DNA of 42,500 nucleotides from positions 1,534,123-1,576,622 of the forward strand of contig RPFO01000595.1 in assembly GCA_009746045.1 (NCBI GenBank). The letters run 5' to 3'. The DNA comes from Mesostigma viride. Its lineage: Eukaryota; Streptophyta; Mesostigmatophyceae; Mesostigmatales; Mesostigmataceae. The position numbers and the translations under genes were made by a program. A model generated the notes under the pieces. That model saw nothing but the letters and a program-made list of their open reading frames with translations. It was not told where the DNA came from and did not search any database. Each line of letters starts with the position of its first letter. The stretch's first letter is position 1. Positions 27,618 through 39,130 of the stretch are shown here, one piece after another.

Positions 27618-28013
27618 TCAAGTTGCTAGGCAGTTGGCTCCCCGACTGCGAGGACGACATATGACGCGACCCGGATCGATAGGCATGGCTTGGGCGCACC
27701 TCCATGACCACTGCCGCTGGTGGAGCAACCCGGCCCGCCCTACCCCGGATCATCAAGCCAGATCGATATGTTCAAGGTCGTCATTCTGACGATCCTGGCC
27801 TACGGCGCCGAGACATGAACGCTGACGCAGGAGCTGGAGAAACGGCTAGAAGGCCACGTCACCAAGACGCTGCGCAAGGCACTTAATATCCCATTTGGTT
27901 TGCACATTAGCAATGAGGATTAATTGTACGCTGATTTGCAACACTGTTTCCCACATTCTTAGGCACAGGCGCCTGGGCCTAGCCGGGCGCCTGGCCCTCA
28001 CAGATCAGGTAGA
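27618..28013 (+). pseudogene. Dead LINE reverse-transcriptase C-terminal fragment
   Basis: Plus-strand reading gives FKLLGSWLPDCEDDI, a stop, and further on MFKVVILTILAYGAET, a stop, TLTQELEKRLEGHVTKTLRK, ALNIPFGLHISNED, a stop, LYADLQHC. This is the thumb/connection region typical of RTE/CR1-like reverse transcriptases (LLYGAETW, LE, RxLR, ISN..L). It has at least four stops. It is a different family from the LINE at 2068-3308. Confidence 0.65.
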
Positions 28014-29065
28014 CACATCAGATAGACTATACTATTAATTAATGACCATACATACATAATGAATGCATGGCACCAAGCTCGCACAGCCAGGGCGTTTTTT
28101 GTCCTCACATGGTGTGCCCCAGGCGGCCGCGCGCGGCCGCAGGGGCCGCCATCCGTGGACTTTCCGTCATATAGGCTAGTGGACATGTGATACCCTAGAC
28201 GGGACGGGCTCACGCCCGGGCAGCCTCCTGGTTTGTCTGTAATCTGGAGGCAGATGGCTCGCAAGAATAGGTGGCAAGTAGTGATGAAGGAGACCACCCC
28301 CAAGTCTGTGGGGGCTTCGCGTGTGACCCAGTTTGGTACTCATAGCGATTTGGGCCATGGTGCCCACAACCCTGTAACTAGGAACTAGATGGCTACAGCA
28401 TCACCCATTCCATCCCATGTTCCCCTCCCACTGAGGATTTATGCTAACGTGACTCAGTCAAGTGTACATTTACTAAATAGTTTAATTAAGTAATTAACTA
28501 ATCAATCAATGCAAGACTAGAAGAATGCCACAGTTTATATTTAAAATAAATAACAGAACATGCAAAGCAATCAAGCGCTATGAAAAACAACTGCTTGTAA
28601 ATGGACGAAATAAAATCTTAAGAAAATGCAGATTTACCTACAAACTCCTAGCCAACACTAGTTGACAGGCGCGACACACTCATCAGCGCAGTGCAGCCTG
28701 TGCGCGCCTCTCACGAGGGTGCGCAAATAAATAAAACCACAGCAAATAAGCCAACTACTCGTACAAAGGTCACAGGGCATAAAATCTGTGAAGCCGCATG
28801 GACCAGCTGGCACCCAGGCTGCGACGACATTAAGTTGATGGCATTGCCCATCAATCGTCAGCAGCCTACCAGAATCTGTAGAACCATCAGCTTGCCTCAA
28901 GTAAGCAAGCGCTTGCATGGAGACCCAATGTTCACACTGACCTGGACCAGGCATGCCGTCTTCCTGCTAAATATTTACAAAATTCCAGGGCGTACAACCA
29001 CGTACCCCCATGCTTGCATCATTTCATCATGCCGGATAGGAGGCATGGATTTGACTTTTTGCCTG
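28014..29065. other. Unassigned spacer
   Basis: No gene seen. Contains an 18-base perfect palindrome at 28123-28140 (two overlapping GCGGCCGC sites) and an AT-rich stretch near 28440-28640. Confidence 0.35.
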
Positions 29066-29137
29066 CATGCTTCATTGATGTGGGGCACCTTTCAAGATAC
29101 TTGACCTTGAAAGGTGCCCCACATGCATGGAAGCATG
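29066..29137. repeat. Long hairpin, 31-32-base arms, 9-base loop
   Basis: Left arm 29066-29096, loop 29097-29105, right arm 29106-29137. The inner 19 base pairs (TGGGGCACCTTTCAAG core) are perfect; the outer part (CATGCTTC...) has a few mismatches and one bulge. It could be a small-RNA precursor or the core of a MITE. No transcript evidence is available. Confidence 0.7.
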
Positions 29138-30124
29138 TAGGTAAACAGTGCTCAGTACTCCGTGGCATGCCTCTGCGCATGACACGCAAAGTACTTCCTT
29201 CAACCTTCGAGATAGAGCATCAAGAGCCCTTGATAGGGCTTACAGAAGTGGCTGCCTTGCAAACGTCACTGGTAGCGGCCACTGGAAACGCCACCAGTCA
29301 TGGCATTTGTGCGCTGGTCGCGCAAGGCTCCTCAATCCTCATGTCGAACGCACAGACACCAACATTCAACCTCCGCAAGCTCTGCATGGTCTTCTGAAGA
29401 TGTTTGTGACCCCTGCGTATGCTTCTGCAAGGACACTGCCTGGTCGCCCTGCCCACACGGAGCCATCATGGTGGGACTGTTCACAGGCACAGCACTCTGC
29501 TTCTCGCCTTCCAGCTTTTCCACGTCAACCCAGCAAGGCGGCCTTCAACTGCCATTTCTGCGGTCTTGCTTTCTCCCACCAGGCAGGAAAGGCAGGTCAC
29601 CTTCCCAACTTGATCCGGCAAACATTGTCTATTCAAGAAACTTGGCCAAAGCAAGGACCGGCCATTGAAAACCCTTGAGAAAAAAGGGCTGCCTCTACAC
29701 GAGACTTCATGCACGCCACCGAGTCAAATCACGTGGACATCTGTTCCACCCCCCGTTGCTTGCCAGGTTTCCTTTTGGTTGGCACTTCTCTACCGCGTTT
29801 CTCCTTTGTACTCTTCCAAGCAGCGTTCCGACAAGAAGAATCAGTGGACGCAAGGGCAGGGAACGTCGTGCGAGACACACAAACGTGCTGAAGCACAGTG
29901 GACGAGTGTGCTGAGCACGCGCGGGATGCTGCACGCACCGCCGCACGCCGCGGCTGCACACCTCGCCTCATACCGAGGCGGCAAACCTTGGCACGCCATG
30001 ATTGAGAAACGGATCATGACCGTGAAACTAGGAACTAGAAAAATCTTGACTGAGAACAAGAAACGCTTGACAGTGCCTCCATTTTTGCCACCGTCTAGAA
30101 GAACCCGCCAAAGTACACTATAAC
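29138..30124. other. Unassigned; weak coding signals only
   Basis: A 176-codon plus-strand frame (29148-29678) contains FNCHFCGLAFSHQAGKAGH, a C2H2-like pattern seen in retroelement proteins, but nothing else supports a gene. A 152-codon frame at 29665-30123 has no motif. Confidence 0.25.
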
Positions 30125-30129
30125 TTACA
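30125..30129 (-). terminator. TGTAA polyadenylation-type signal
   Basis: TGTAA on the minus strand, 22 bases after the stop codon of the large gene. TGTAA is the usual polyadenylation signal in chlorophycean algae. Confidence 0.5.
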
Positions 30130-30151
30130 CTATAAACTACTCTAGTCACCC

Positions 30152-32493
30152 TCAGTTGAAGCGGCTTCGTGTGGGCTTCCCCCGTCGGGCCGCCCCCCCA
30201 GCGGACGGGGCCAACCTCGCTGCCTCTCTAGGTGAACCCCTCGCCCCGCCTCGCCCCCGCCCCGCCCCAGGTGACGTGGGCAATGGCGGCCGCGGCGATA
30301 ACACCCGCGGCTGCCCCGGGGGTGACGCGACTCCCTCGGATCCTGTCGGTGACGCCACGGGGGGGGAAGACACACCAGTTGCTGCCGCATCCCTTGCAAC
30401 CGGTGCCCCGGTGGCTGCGGAGCCTCTTCCGGCCGGCGCCCCCTTTGCTGCCGTTCGATCTGGCCCCGTGACTCCCGCTATCGGCGGTCGTCCTGCGCCC
30501 CCCACCGTCCTGATCCCGGTCCCTGAAGCTGCACCGGATGGGCCGGGAGCCACCGCTGCCGTAGCTTTCACGGCTCCTGAGACCAGATCCTTCGTGCCAG
30601 CGGCCGCCGTGCCCAGCGTGCCGGCTGCCAGAGAGCCCCCTGCGGCGGCTTCCGCCAGAGACCCTCCGGATGGGGCCTCTGCCAACGCGGCTTCTTGCGC
30701 ACTGACTTCTCCAGCGGGGTTGACCGTCGTCGTCGCTGCCCCCGGATGGGTAGCGGACGCGGCGGCGGTGGCCGGCGGTTCCGCACTTGGCAGCGGAGTG
30801 ATGAAAGGGAGGTTCCCAGACGATGGCACGCGGACGCGCAGCCTGCTGCGCAGCCCCATCAGCTGCTCGTCCTCGTCAAAAAGAGCCGAGGCGTGGAAGC
30901 CCTGGAAGGGCGACTCACTGCGGCTGGGCACGGCGCTACTGCCACTGGCCGCCGTCCCGCTCTCTGCCTGCGACCCTGACGGCGACGGCATGAGGATGTT
31001 CTGACCGCTGGACTGCCGACGGTGGAGCCGCAAGGGGGGTGGCTCCGCCGGTGCTTCCACCGCGACCGCGGAGGGCGCGTTCACGATGCGGCGAGCGTCT
31101 GCGGGGATGGCTCCCGGTGGAGGGCTTTCGGGTCCAAACAACCGGGTGGCGGACGGTGGCTGCGTGCTGCCAGGCCCGATGACGTTGGCCGGAGTATTCC
31201 TTGGAACAGCCTGCGAGGCGGATCCAGAGGGAGAGGCCGGACCTGGTGGTTGCTGTTGTGGGGGTACGGGCGCTGTCCTCGAACCCCCCTGGGTGCCAGC
31301 AGAAGGCGAGACGAGGGCGGTGCTTTTCTTCGGGCTGCCCAGCGCCGCGGGCTCTCGGACAGCGCTGAAGGCCATTCGCGGGGTGGTGCCCATCGGTGCG
31401 GTCGTCGATGTTTTTATCGTCTCCACGGAGGGCTCTGCGAGGCTCTCCGCCCGGCTGCCCAGGGGGAGCCCTCCGCTAACCCCTCGCGAAATGGGAGGGG
31501 AGACCGCCGATGACCCGCCCGTGGTTGTGGTCGTCGATAACACGCCCTTGGAGACATGACTGGTCTCGCCCTTGGACGCAAACGTCCCCTGGTCGGTCGC
31601 CCCCGCGGCAAACCCTCGGCGTGAGCCCTCCCAACCGGGGGATGTGACGGCCTCCGGGGTGGCCGCGCCAGGAGACGCGAGGTTGGCTGCGCGAGGTGAG
31701 GGCCCGGCTGGTGTGCGAGGTGCCTCGCCCGTGGTCCTCCGTGCAGGTCGGCCGCTGCTGGCTCGCGCCAATTCCACGGTGGCGGCGCGCCACTGCTGCG
31801 CGCCGCGCCCGAGGGAGGACCGGCGAGTGATGCCTCCTGCGGACGGTGACGTGACCAGAGTCGGGGCCGTGCTTGTCCCGCTGGCCGTGCCACTCGCCCC
31901 ACTGACGTTGCTGTTGCTGTTGATAGTGTCATTGTTAGTAACGCTGCTGCCCAGGGGCCCATAGGCCTTGACCGTGGTAGCCGCGGTGCTGCTACTGCTT
32001 GCAGATGGCGGGGCGCCACGTGTCGCGAGCGAGGACGAACGGGGGAGGCCTGGGGGTACCCCCGCGCTAGGACCCCCACTCGCGCCCGTGTAAGTGGGGG
32101 CGTGGCTGCTGGCCCCTGCCGTCCCATGGCCTGGCGATAGCATGCTGGCATACGCGGTGCCAGCTCCCGCGGTGGGCGTCCCGCTATTGCTTCCCCCGCC
32201 ACCGCCACCCATGTAAGCACCACTGCCACCCGCGGTGTCCCATACCCCCGGGGACATGGACCCTGGGCTGGAGCCTCCGGTCCGGAATAGCCGTGCGGCC
32301 CCCGCGGCGGCGGTGGTGGGGGAGCTGGCGGCGGAAACGTTGGTGACCTTGAGGCGGCCCTCCTCGATGGCCAGCTTGCCCGACATGTGGGACAGGAAGT
32401 GGGACATGCGTTGCTTGAAGTCCTCCTCAGGGATGTTGAGGTGCATGCGCATCTTGAGCCTTCGCTGGGAGGATGCGCCGCTCATGGGCGTGC
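30152..32493 (-). CDS. Large membrane protein gene, last exon (exon I): low-complexity cytoplasmic tail
   Basis: Starts after acceptor CTTTAG at 32494-32495 with phase 1 and codes for 780 residues, stop at 30152-30154. The first 50 residues (RRLKMRMHLNIPEEDFKQRM, LSHMSGKLAIEEGRLKVTNV) look folded and charged; the rest is Ser/Ala/Thr/Gly/Pro-rich with no domain. It is likely an unstructured cytoplasmic tail. The frame is open upstream of the acceptor, but the Pro-rich part from 32599 to 32494 is intronic pyrimidine tract. Long plus-strand frames over this exon are GC-driven shadows. Confidence 0.75.
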
Positions 32494-33246
32494 CTAAAGG
32501 GGGGGAGGAGAGGGGGGAGGGGAGAGGGGGGGGCGGGAGGGGGTCGTCGCGGGAAGGGAAGGGGAGGCACGATGGGGGGCAAAGGTGGGTCGTCACCAAG
32601 GGGAGTCAGGAGAGGATTGGTTAGAAGTGAATCCATCAGCCACAAATAGAAGTAAAGAGCATGTCTGGTTTGAGGGGTCATGGCAAGTGATGGTGGACAA
32701 GGCGACACAACGATACGGGGGGGTCATGAAAGGGGAGAAGGGAGGTGGAGGTTGCAAGAAGGTGATCCGGGATGATATAGGGTGCTGTTTTTGCGCTTGG
32801 TGAGTCTGTGGAGTGAATTGCAGAATCAGAAGAATATAATGGACACGGAAAACACACACGCAATTGCTCTATCAGAAGATGAGTAAATCAGATGAAGCAA
32901 ACACAGCAGCGTTTGTCACGTCCCGTGAGGATTAAGTACACCTAGGAACACAAGATGTGCATTCGCTGGCGAGAGATGAGGGAAAACGACAAGGTTTGCC
33001 CTAGAGCACGCGATAAGACCCCCATCTGATAGCGTATGTTCATGTGCATTGATAGAAAACTCCTCCATCGCTACAAACTTAACCGTATGAAAGTAGCACA
33101 GCAACCGGGAAAGCAATATCTAAATTCTAACAAAACAAGCATTGACCTGAATCAAGTACTTCCTGCTTCTAATCAAGTAAGCACTGCACAAGGTAATCAC
33201 CACAAAACTATAGACTGCGATATCCTTTCCGGGCAGCGCCTCTGAT

Positions 33247-33662
33247 TGAGGGGGTACCTCAGTTATTCCGCTAGACACATAATGAGGAAGCCACTGCTAT
33301 TCATTAGAAAGGCAGCAGCTCCGAGCGAGGGGGTACCTTAGTTATTCCGCTAGACACATAATGAGGAAGCCGCTGCTATTCATTAGAAAGGCAGCAGCTC
33401 CGAGCGAGGGGGTACCTTAGTTATTCCGCTAGACACATAATGAGGAAGCCGCTGCTATTCATTAGAAAGGCAGCAGCTCCGAGCGAGGGGGTACCTTAGT
33501 TATTCCGCTAGACACATAATGAGGAAGCCGCTGCTATTCATTGGAAAGGCAGCAGCTCCGAGCGAGGGGATGCCATAAGTCACCACGTTAGACAAATACA
33601 ACCACGAAACTTTCTATGAAAAACTACGGCTATGTACTCACCGGGTAGCAGCTCCGAGCGAG
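33247..33662. repeat. 79-bp tandem repeat in the last intron, reaching into exon H
   Basis: Units start at 33247, 33326, 33405, 33484 and 33563, with the last degenerate. Each includes GCAGCAGCTCCGAGCGAGGG, which also forms the last bases of exon H (33644-33668) just upstream of its splice donor. Confidence 0.85.
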
Positions 33663-34964
33663 GGGATACCGTGAGCGCGTCCGAGGCCACCCTGGACAAC
33701 TCCCTGGCCGTCTCCATCGAGCTACCGGTGCCCGCCCGCGAGAGCTGCCCGCCCGACCCATCCTGGCTCTCCGCAACGCCGCCGGCGCTCCCAACCTCCC
33801 CACTGCTCAGCCCAGCCTTACCATCCCTGGTGTTCGAGGGCGCCCCTGATTGGAAACCGCCACTTCCGCCGCTGCCTCCACTCTCGACAGCTGGCAGGGG
33901 GGCACGCCCCGGAGACGCCAGCGCCAGGTCCCGTCCGACGCCGGATGAAGTGGCCAAGTCCTTGCCGTCGTTCGAGGAGTTGCCTGAGATATCCGGTTCT
34001 GGCCAGTGCTTGGCCATCGCGGCCAGCTCCGCTTCGGACAAGTCGCCGATCGAGGAAGACACGGTCCGCTCAGATTCCTGACTGAATCTCCGCTCGGGCC
34101 GTGGGGGCTTGCCCCACTCGCCCCCCGCTTGCCAAGGAGGCGGCAGCGCGCGTGGCGGGGGCAGCGTGTCTCGTGGGAATAGCTCTCGAGTGGCCCTCGG
34201 CCCCGCCGCGTTCCTGTCCGCTGGCACTTGTCTACCGCCACCGCCGCTGCCAGGGGGCGACGTGGCAGGTCTCTCGGGCGATGTCGGTGCCTGGGCTGTC
34301 GCTCCCTCGGTGCCCGCCGCCCGCCCATCCCTGCCCGTATCCGCGCCACCTGGCGCCGCGCACGGACGGGCACTTGCATCCTCCGAGTGCCCGTTGGTCT
34401 CCTCTGGCACCCGCATGAGCCGCAAGATCACGTCATCGATGTCGCTCCCGCCGCTCCTGCCCGTGCCGTCGGGGGCCATCAGGGACGCCAGGTTGCCCGC
34501 TTGCCCGGCGGGGAGGCTTGGTGACTTGGGCCTGGCGTCTGCAACCCCAGGCATATCAACCGGATGCGCCGCGATCAGACTGCCGCCATTCGCACGCAGC
34601 GGGGAGGTCGGGCCCTTGCTGGACCCGTCCTTCCCTCGGCTGGCGGCCCCGCTCCCGTCCCGACTGCCTGCGATGGCCGTGTCCGAGAGCAACCCGATCT
34701 GCTGGATCTCAGACTGCGTTTGGTCTTCGAGGGCAGGTTGGTGGAGAGACTGGCCGGACGCCGCCTTCCCCCCGCTCGCGGCCGCGGAGAAAGAGAACTC
34801 TATGCCGTCGCCGGCCAAGTTGTTGCTGGCGGTTGCCGCCTTGGCGGCGGCCGCGGCGGCCTTGACGTCTGCCATCCATTGGGTGCCCTCGGTCTCCACG
34901 GCGAGTCGATACTCCTGGGGGGTGGGGCTGCGAGGGGAGTCCTGGATGCCCACCGGGTTGTTGA

Positions 34965-35038
<74 letters not shown>

Positions 35039-35225
35039 TTGTTGAGGTTCTGCTCCTCGGGATCTTGTGGCATGGCGGCGGCGCGGGGCGCATTGTCGGC
35101 CTTGTGAACGCCGTTAGTCTGGTCGTGGCCGTGGCCGTGGCTGTGGCCGTTGCTGTGGCCGTTGCTCCGCCCATCAGTGCTTCCGTTGGAGGAAAACATT
35201 TCCATCCATGCGGCTCGGATCGCGG
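33642..35225 (-). CDS. Large membrane protein gene, exon H: low-complexity tail with poly-Asn
   Basis: Acceptor CGTGCAG at 35226-35227, donor GTGAGT at 33636-33641, phases 1 and 1, 1584 bases. Contents: a Gly/His/Ser/Asn repeat (SNGHSNGHSHGHGH), a run of about 26 Asn coded mostly by AAC (about 34968-35040), Ala-rich and Ser/Pro/Gly-rich stretches. No folded domain is recognised. It belongs to the same long cytoplasmic tail as exons F, G and I. Confidence 0.75.
34968..35040. repeat. GTT/AAC trinucleotide repeat in coding sequence
   Basis: Uninterrupted TTG/GTT run on the plus strand, read as Asn on the minus strand inside exon H. Confidence 0.85.
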
Positions 35226-35536
35226 CTGCACGTGCACGCAGGAGCGTGGAATGTTGGGTGGGCATTCGATGATGTCATCAGTCGCCTACAGGACCTTGAC
35301 AGCTGACGGGACGTTTTACACAACAGCCAAAGGACCCCTTGCAGAGATCTCCGCACACATCCCCATGCAGCCATCAATCGATTCGTCAGAACGAAATTCA
35401 ACCAAAGCTATAACAACAAAAATACTACCAGGCTGTCAACAGTCCCTTTTGTTAACACTCTCAACCGATAACCACGTGACAAGAAACAGCATTTCTTTTT
35501 TCGTCCGCAACCAGGAAGCCACTGCTGCCGCCTCAC

Positions 35537-35782
35537 CTGCCATTGGGGCCTTCTCCCCCTCCTTGTGAGTGACGAACCAGCGAGGCTGCTCCTCCTCCCC
35601 CGAGTCCGGGCCTATCCCAAGACCCATCCCCAGATCCACCCCGCGCCCGACCATGGGGCCCACCAGCCGCTGCCCATCCACCTCCCGGAGCTCCTGCAAC
35701 AGGCCGCCCCCGCGCTGCATGCGGTTGGCTCCGGCCATCGCATCCATGATGCTTCCCGCGATGCCCGCCGTGCGTGCGGCAC
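35537..35782 (-). CDS. Large membrane protein gene, exon G
   Basis: Acceptor TTGCCAG at 35783-35784, donor GTGAGG at 35531-35536, phases 1 and 1, 82 residues. Contains GIAGSIMDAMAGANRMQRGG and GVDLGMGLGIGPDSGEEEQP; no domain recognised. Intron G-H (35226-35536) shows no repeat. Confidence 0.7.
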
Positions 35783-36002
35783 CTGGCAATCGGGGGGCCA
35801 AGGGGCAGACAACAGGGACGCAGGTTCAAATTCTTGAATTTTTATTTTTATAAAGAAGAAAAATGAGTCTGAGGCATCGTGCACAGAAACTAAAGGGCGG
35901 CTACGAGGAGGGCTTGCTAGTGCACAGGGTGGCGACCCATGCGGGGGCGATCAGACCGGGTGAACCAGGCGCTGCGTGGGCGGTGGGGCAAGCAGGCGCC
36001 AG

Positions 36003-36345
36003 GAGCAACGAGAGTGAGGCCTTCGTTTGGCTTAGCCACCTTCCACTGAAACAGGAGCAACGAGAGTGAGGCCTTTGTTCGGTTTAACCACCTTCAACTG
36101 AAACCGGAGCAACGAGAGTGAGGCCTTCGTTTGGTTTAACCACCTGCACTGAAACACTTCAACTTGGCTGCAAGCAGCAAGCACCAACAAGCTCCCCACA
36201 AAACTGCCGCTGCTGCGCAGATATAGAACATCTTGTGGGGTGCCCTTTTCTTGCACGTGATGGGCTGATGGGACAACAGAGTGTGGGTTGCCCCTTTTCT
36301 TGCGCGTGATGGGTTGATGGGATAACCGAGTGTGGGTTGCCTCTT
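36003..36345. repeat. Two short tandem arrays in intron F-G
   Basis: A 52-bp unit (GAGCAACGAGAGTGAGGCCT...) three times from 36003, and a roughly 50-bp unit (CTTTTCTTGC.CGTGATGGG) two to three times at 36230-36345. Confidence 0.8.
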
Positions 36346-36445
36346 TCTTGAGCTTGGTTCATCCCCACGGCTGACCATTGCCACTGAATATCTATATGTG
36401 GTTGCAGGAGCAGCAAACCGACACGAATAGCGAGCCCCCACGAAC

Positions 36446-37017
36446 CTGCTGGTGGGATGATCCCTCCCTTCCTCAGCGCGCCGCCGCCCACCATCCCCTG
36501 CTCATCGACCGCGCCGCTGAAGTCGTCCCGCGAGTCCGCAATCTCCCCGCTAGACAGCGTCATCCAGTTGCCGCTTCCTGCCGGGTCCTCATACGCCGTG
36601 AGCCCGACCTCGCCCTTCCGGCTGTCGTACCGTATACTCTCCGGGTACTGATCCATGTACGGTTTAATGCCCCCATGAGGACCATGATTGCGGGGGTGGT
36701 GGTGCTGCGGCCGTGCTGGGTCGGCCCCCTCACTCCGCCCCAACAGGTCGCTCTCGGTCCGGTGCGATGACATCATATGGCTGTTCGTCGGGGTCGTGGT
36801 CCCTGTAGGGGAGAACACCGTGGGCGACATCACCTCCGTCCCGCTGCTCTCCGTGAAGGGCCGCAGGCCCCCGCCCGGGTGCTTGCTCAGGTCGGACGGG
36901 TCGTAGAGCGTGTGCGCGTTGAGCCACACGCGGGGGAGCTGGCGCATGGACTTGCCCAGGCTCGAGAAGTAGCCACGTGTGGTCTTGCCGTCCATGCGCG
37001 GAGTCCCGAACCGGATT
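36446..37017 (-). CDS. Large membrane protein gene, exon F
   Basis: Acceptor CCTGCAG at 37018-37019, donor GTTCGT at 36440-36445. This less typical donor is chosen because it alone keeps phase with exon G. 191 residues, starting RIRFGTPRMDGKTTRGYFSS. The content is hydrophilic with a His-rich patch (PQHHHPRNHGPHGG) and Asp/Glu/Ser stretches, so it is the start of the cytoplasmic tail after the last membrane segment. Confidence 0.72.
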
Positions 37018-37404
37018 CTGCAGGGGGAAGGGGCGAAAGGGGGAAGGGGGGGAAGGGGGAAAGGGGGAAGCGGGGAAGCGGGGAAAGAAGAGGAAGCGAA
37101 ACGGGTCAACACATCCCCAGAATTAGGGGATGGGAAGAAAGGGAAAGGGGAAGGGGGAGGAGATGGAAGGAGGAAAAGTGGGTGGGTAGGTAACGGGGGG
37201 GATAGGTGTGTGCGAAGGAGAGTTTAGAGTTTAGGAGATAAGAGTTAAGATATTAGAGATAAGAGATAAGAGGCGGAGGGAGAGGGGTGTCACCAATGAC
37301 TAGCTTCACTGTCTCACAAGCCTCCGCTTTTCAATGAGAACTATCTCTAACTTTGCAACGCAACCACGAGACTTCAACGAACGGACACACGACCCCCCGA
37401 GACG

Positions 37405-37680
37405 TAAATGAACGAACACGCAAACAACAAATGAATGAGACGCAAGGGAACGGACACGCAAACAACAAATGAATCAGACGCAAGTGAACGAACACGCAAA
37501 CAACAAATGAATGAGACGCAAGTGAACGAACACGCAAACAACAAATGAATGAGACGCAAGTGAACGAACACGCAAACAACAAATGAATGAGACGCAAGTG
37601 AACGAACACGCAAACAACAAATGAATCAGACGCAAGTGAACGAACACGCAAACAACAAATGAATCAGACGCAACAACAAG
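37405..37680. repeat. 38-bp minisatellite in intron E-F, about 7 units
   Basis: Unit GAACGAACACGCAAACAACA followed by AATGAATGAGACGCAAGT, with few changes between units. Confidence 0.88.
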
Positions 37681-37695
37681 GGAACGGACACTCAC

Positions 37696-37844
37696 CGTAT
37701 CTTGGCCTGCATGAGGCGCTTCTTGAACCCGCCCCACCCGCTGAAGAAGGTGACGAGCGCCAGGGACACCTGGGAGATGAGGTTGAACAGGATGGTCAGC
37801 TGCATCGTGATGATCAGCGCGTTGCTCACGCGCGACTTGTCGCC
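37696..37844 (-). CDS. Large membrane protein gene, exon E: last transmembrane segment
   Basis: Acceptor CCCGCAG at 37845-37846, donor GTGAGT at 37690-37695, phase 0 in and 2 out. SNALIITMQLTILFNLISQV and SLALVTFFSGW form one long hydrophobic helix, followed by a basic FKKRLMQAKIR end, so the following chain is probably cytoplasmic. Confidence 0.75.
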
Positions 37845-38104
37845 CTGCGGGTGTTTTTGGGGGGGGGGGGGGCAAGCGGCAGGGGTTGGAGGAGGCAGCG
37901 GGGAAACAGCAAGATGAATGCCAGTACTACTCAAAGATCAACAATATGCTATAGTGTGTTCATACACGCCTCCGCTCACCCATCCCCTGACCAGATACAA
38001 CCATGTCAATTACACATCACACCAGCACACACACTCTCTCTTGAACACTAGCACATTACACTCTTGATGGAATGATGCTACCCCACAGTCTCCGCGGCAC
38101 TCAC

Positions 38105-38638
38105 CCACTCCCCCACCAGGAGCAGCAGGATCGCAAACAGCTGCACCTCGCACGCCACCGCGAGCGTCTCGGCCGCCTGCACAAACCGGTTGATGAACGG
38201 CTTCTGGCGCACCAGAATCGTGAGCTGGAGCATGAGCAGGCACAGGACGGTGGGCACCTGGACCCAGCCGCCCGAGTCACTGGACCCATCGCTGTGGCCC
38301 GCGGCCTCGTTATCCTTTGATTTCGCGGGACCGAACACGCCCAGCATGAAGGACAGAAAGATCTTCTTGAACAGGTCGATGAGGCCGTAGGACGTGCGCA
38401 TGTAGCCACCGAGTCGCTCAGTCCACCCCGACCAATGGCTGCAGCAGCCGCCCTCATCGTCGATAATCGGGTGGATGGGCCCGACACCCAGGTGGGGGCC
38501 CTTGAAGTGCTCGAACAAGGGACCGAAGCGAGCGACCACGGTTCCCCGGTTGCGGATGTCGTGCCACCGACCCTTCATGGAGAATCCGACCGTGGCGTAC
38601 CAGACGCGTTCCAGGGGGCGCATCCATCCCGGCCGTAC
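38105..38638 (-). CDS. Large membrane protein gene, exon D: core membrane domain
   Basis: Acceptor TTGCCAG at 38639-38640, donor GTGAGT at 38099-38104, phase 0 and 0, 178 residues. Starts VRPGWMRPLERVWYATVGFS, then ERLGGYMRTSYGLIDLFKKI and three hydrophobic segments (LFKKIFLSFMLGVFG; TVLCLLMLQLTILV; CEVQLFAILLLLVGEW) with QKPFINRFVQAAETLA between. The layout recalls the TRP-like (PF06011-type) integral membrane domain found in fungi and algae; a polycystin-like or unnamed algal family is also possible. Ion-channel function is not shown. Confidence 0.72.
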
Positions 38639-38958
38639 CTGGCAACGGTCACGGTGATGTGTTGCAAGAACATGATTTTTTTTGGGGGGGGAGTGGGAGG
38701 TGGGGGATTTTTGTTTTTGAGTCACGGTGATGTGGCCATGGTAACGTGGTAATACTGACGTGTGACAGGAGAGGCCTGGGGGGAGGGCTTGTGCACATCC
38801 ATGTTCGCCTATCGTTAGAGTTTGATATGAAATCGGCACAAGCGGTGACAGTTCAGCGGGCATGTCTGGAGACGTGGACTCATGACCATGACAACGAGGG
38901 AATGGCCAACCAGGATGATCCCCCCTGCAGCAAAGCATGATTCCCCCTGAAGCGAAAA

Positions 38959-39130
38959 GGGAAGATGGCCGAAGCAAGGGCGGTGAGGAACAGGGGAAGA
39001 TGGCCAAAGCAAGGGGGGTAAGGAATAGGGGAAGATGGCCAAAGCAAGGGCAGCAAGGAATAAGGGAAGATGGCCAAAGCAAGGGCGGTAAGTATTTGGG
39101 GAAGATGGCCAAATGCAAGGGCAGCAAGTA
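38959..39130. repeat. 35-bp minisatellite in intron C-D, about 5 units
   Basis: Unit built on GGAAGATGGCCAAAGCAAGG plus GCGGTAAGGAATAGG. Confidence 0.85.

Noticed and set aside
29148-29678. C2H2-like pattern as a zinc-finger gene
   Set aside because: Single weak pattern, no start or splice support, and no other domain.
30156-31559. Plus-strand ORFs of 157-282 codons
   Set aside because: Antisense of exon I; only the minus strand has consistent splice phases.
34109-35568. Plus-strand ORFs with poly-Leu or poly-Val
   Set aside because: Antisense reading of the AAC repeat in exon H.
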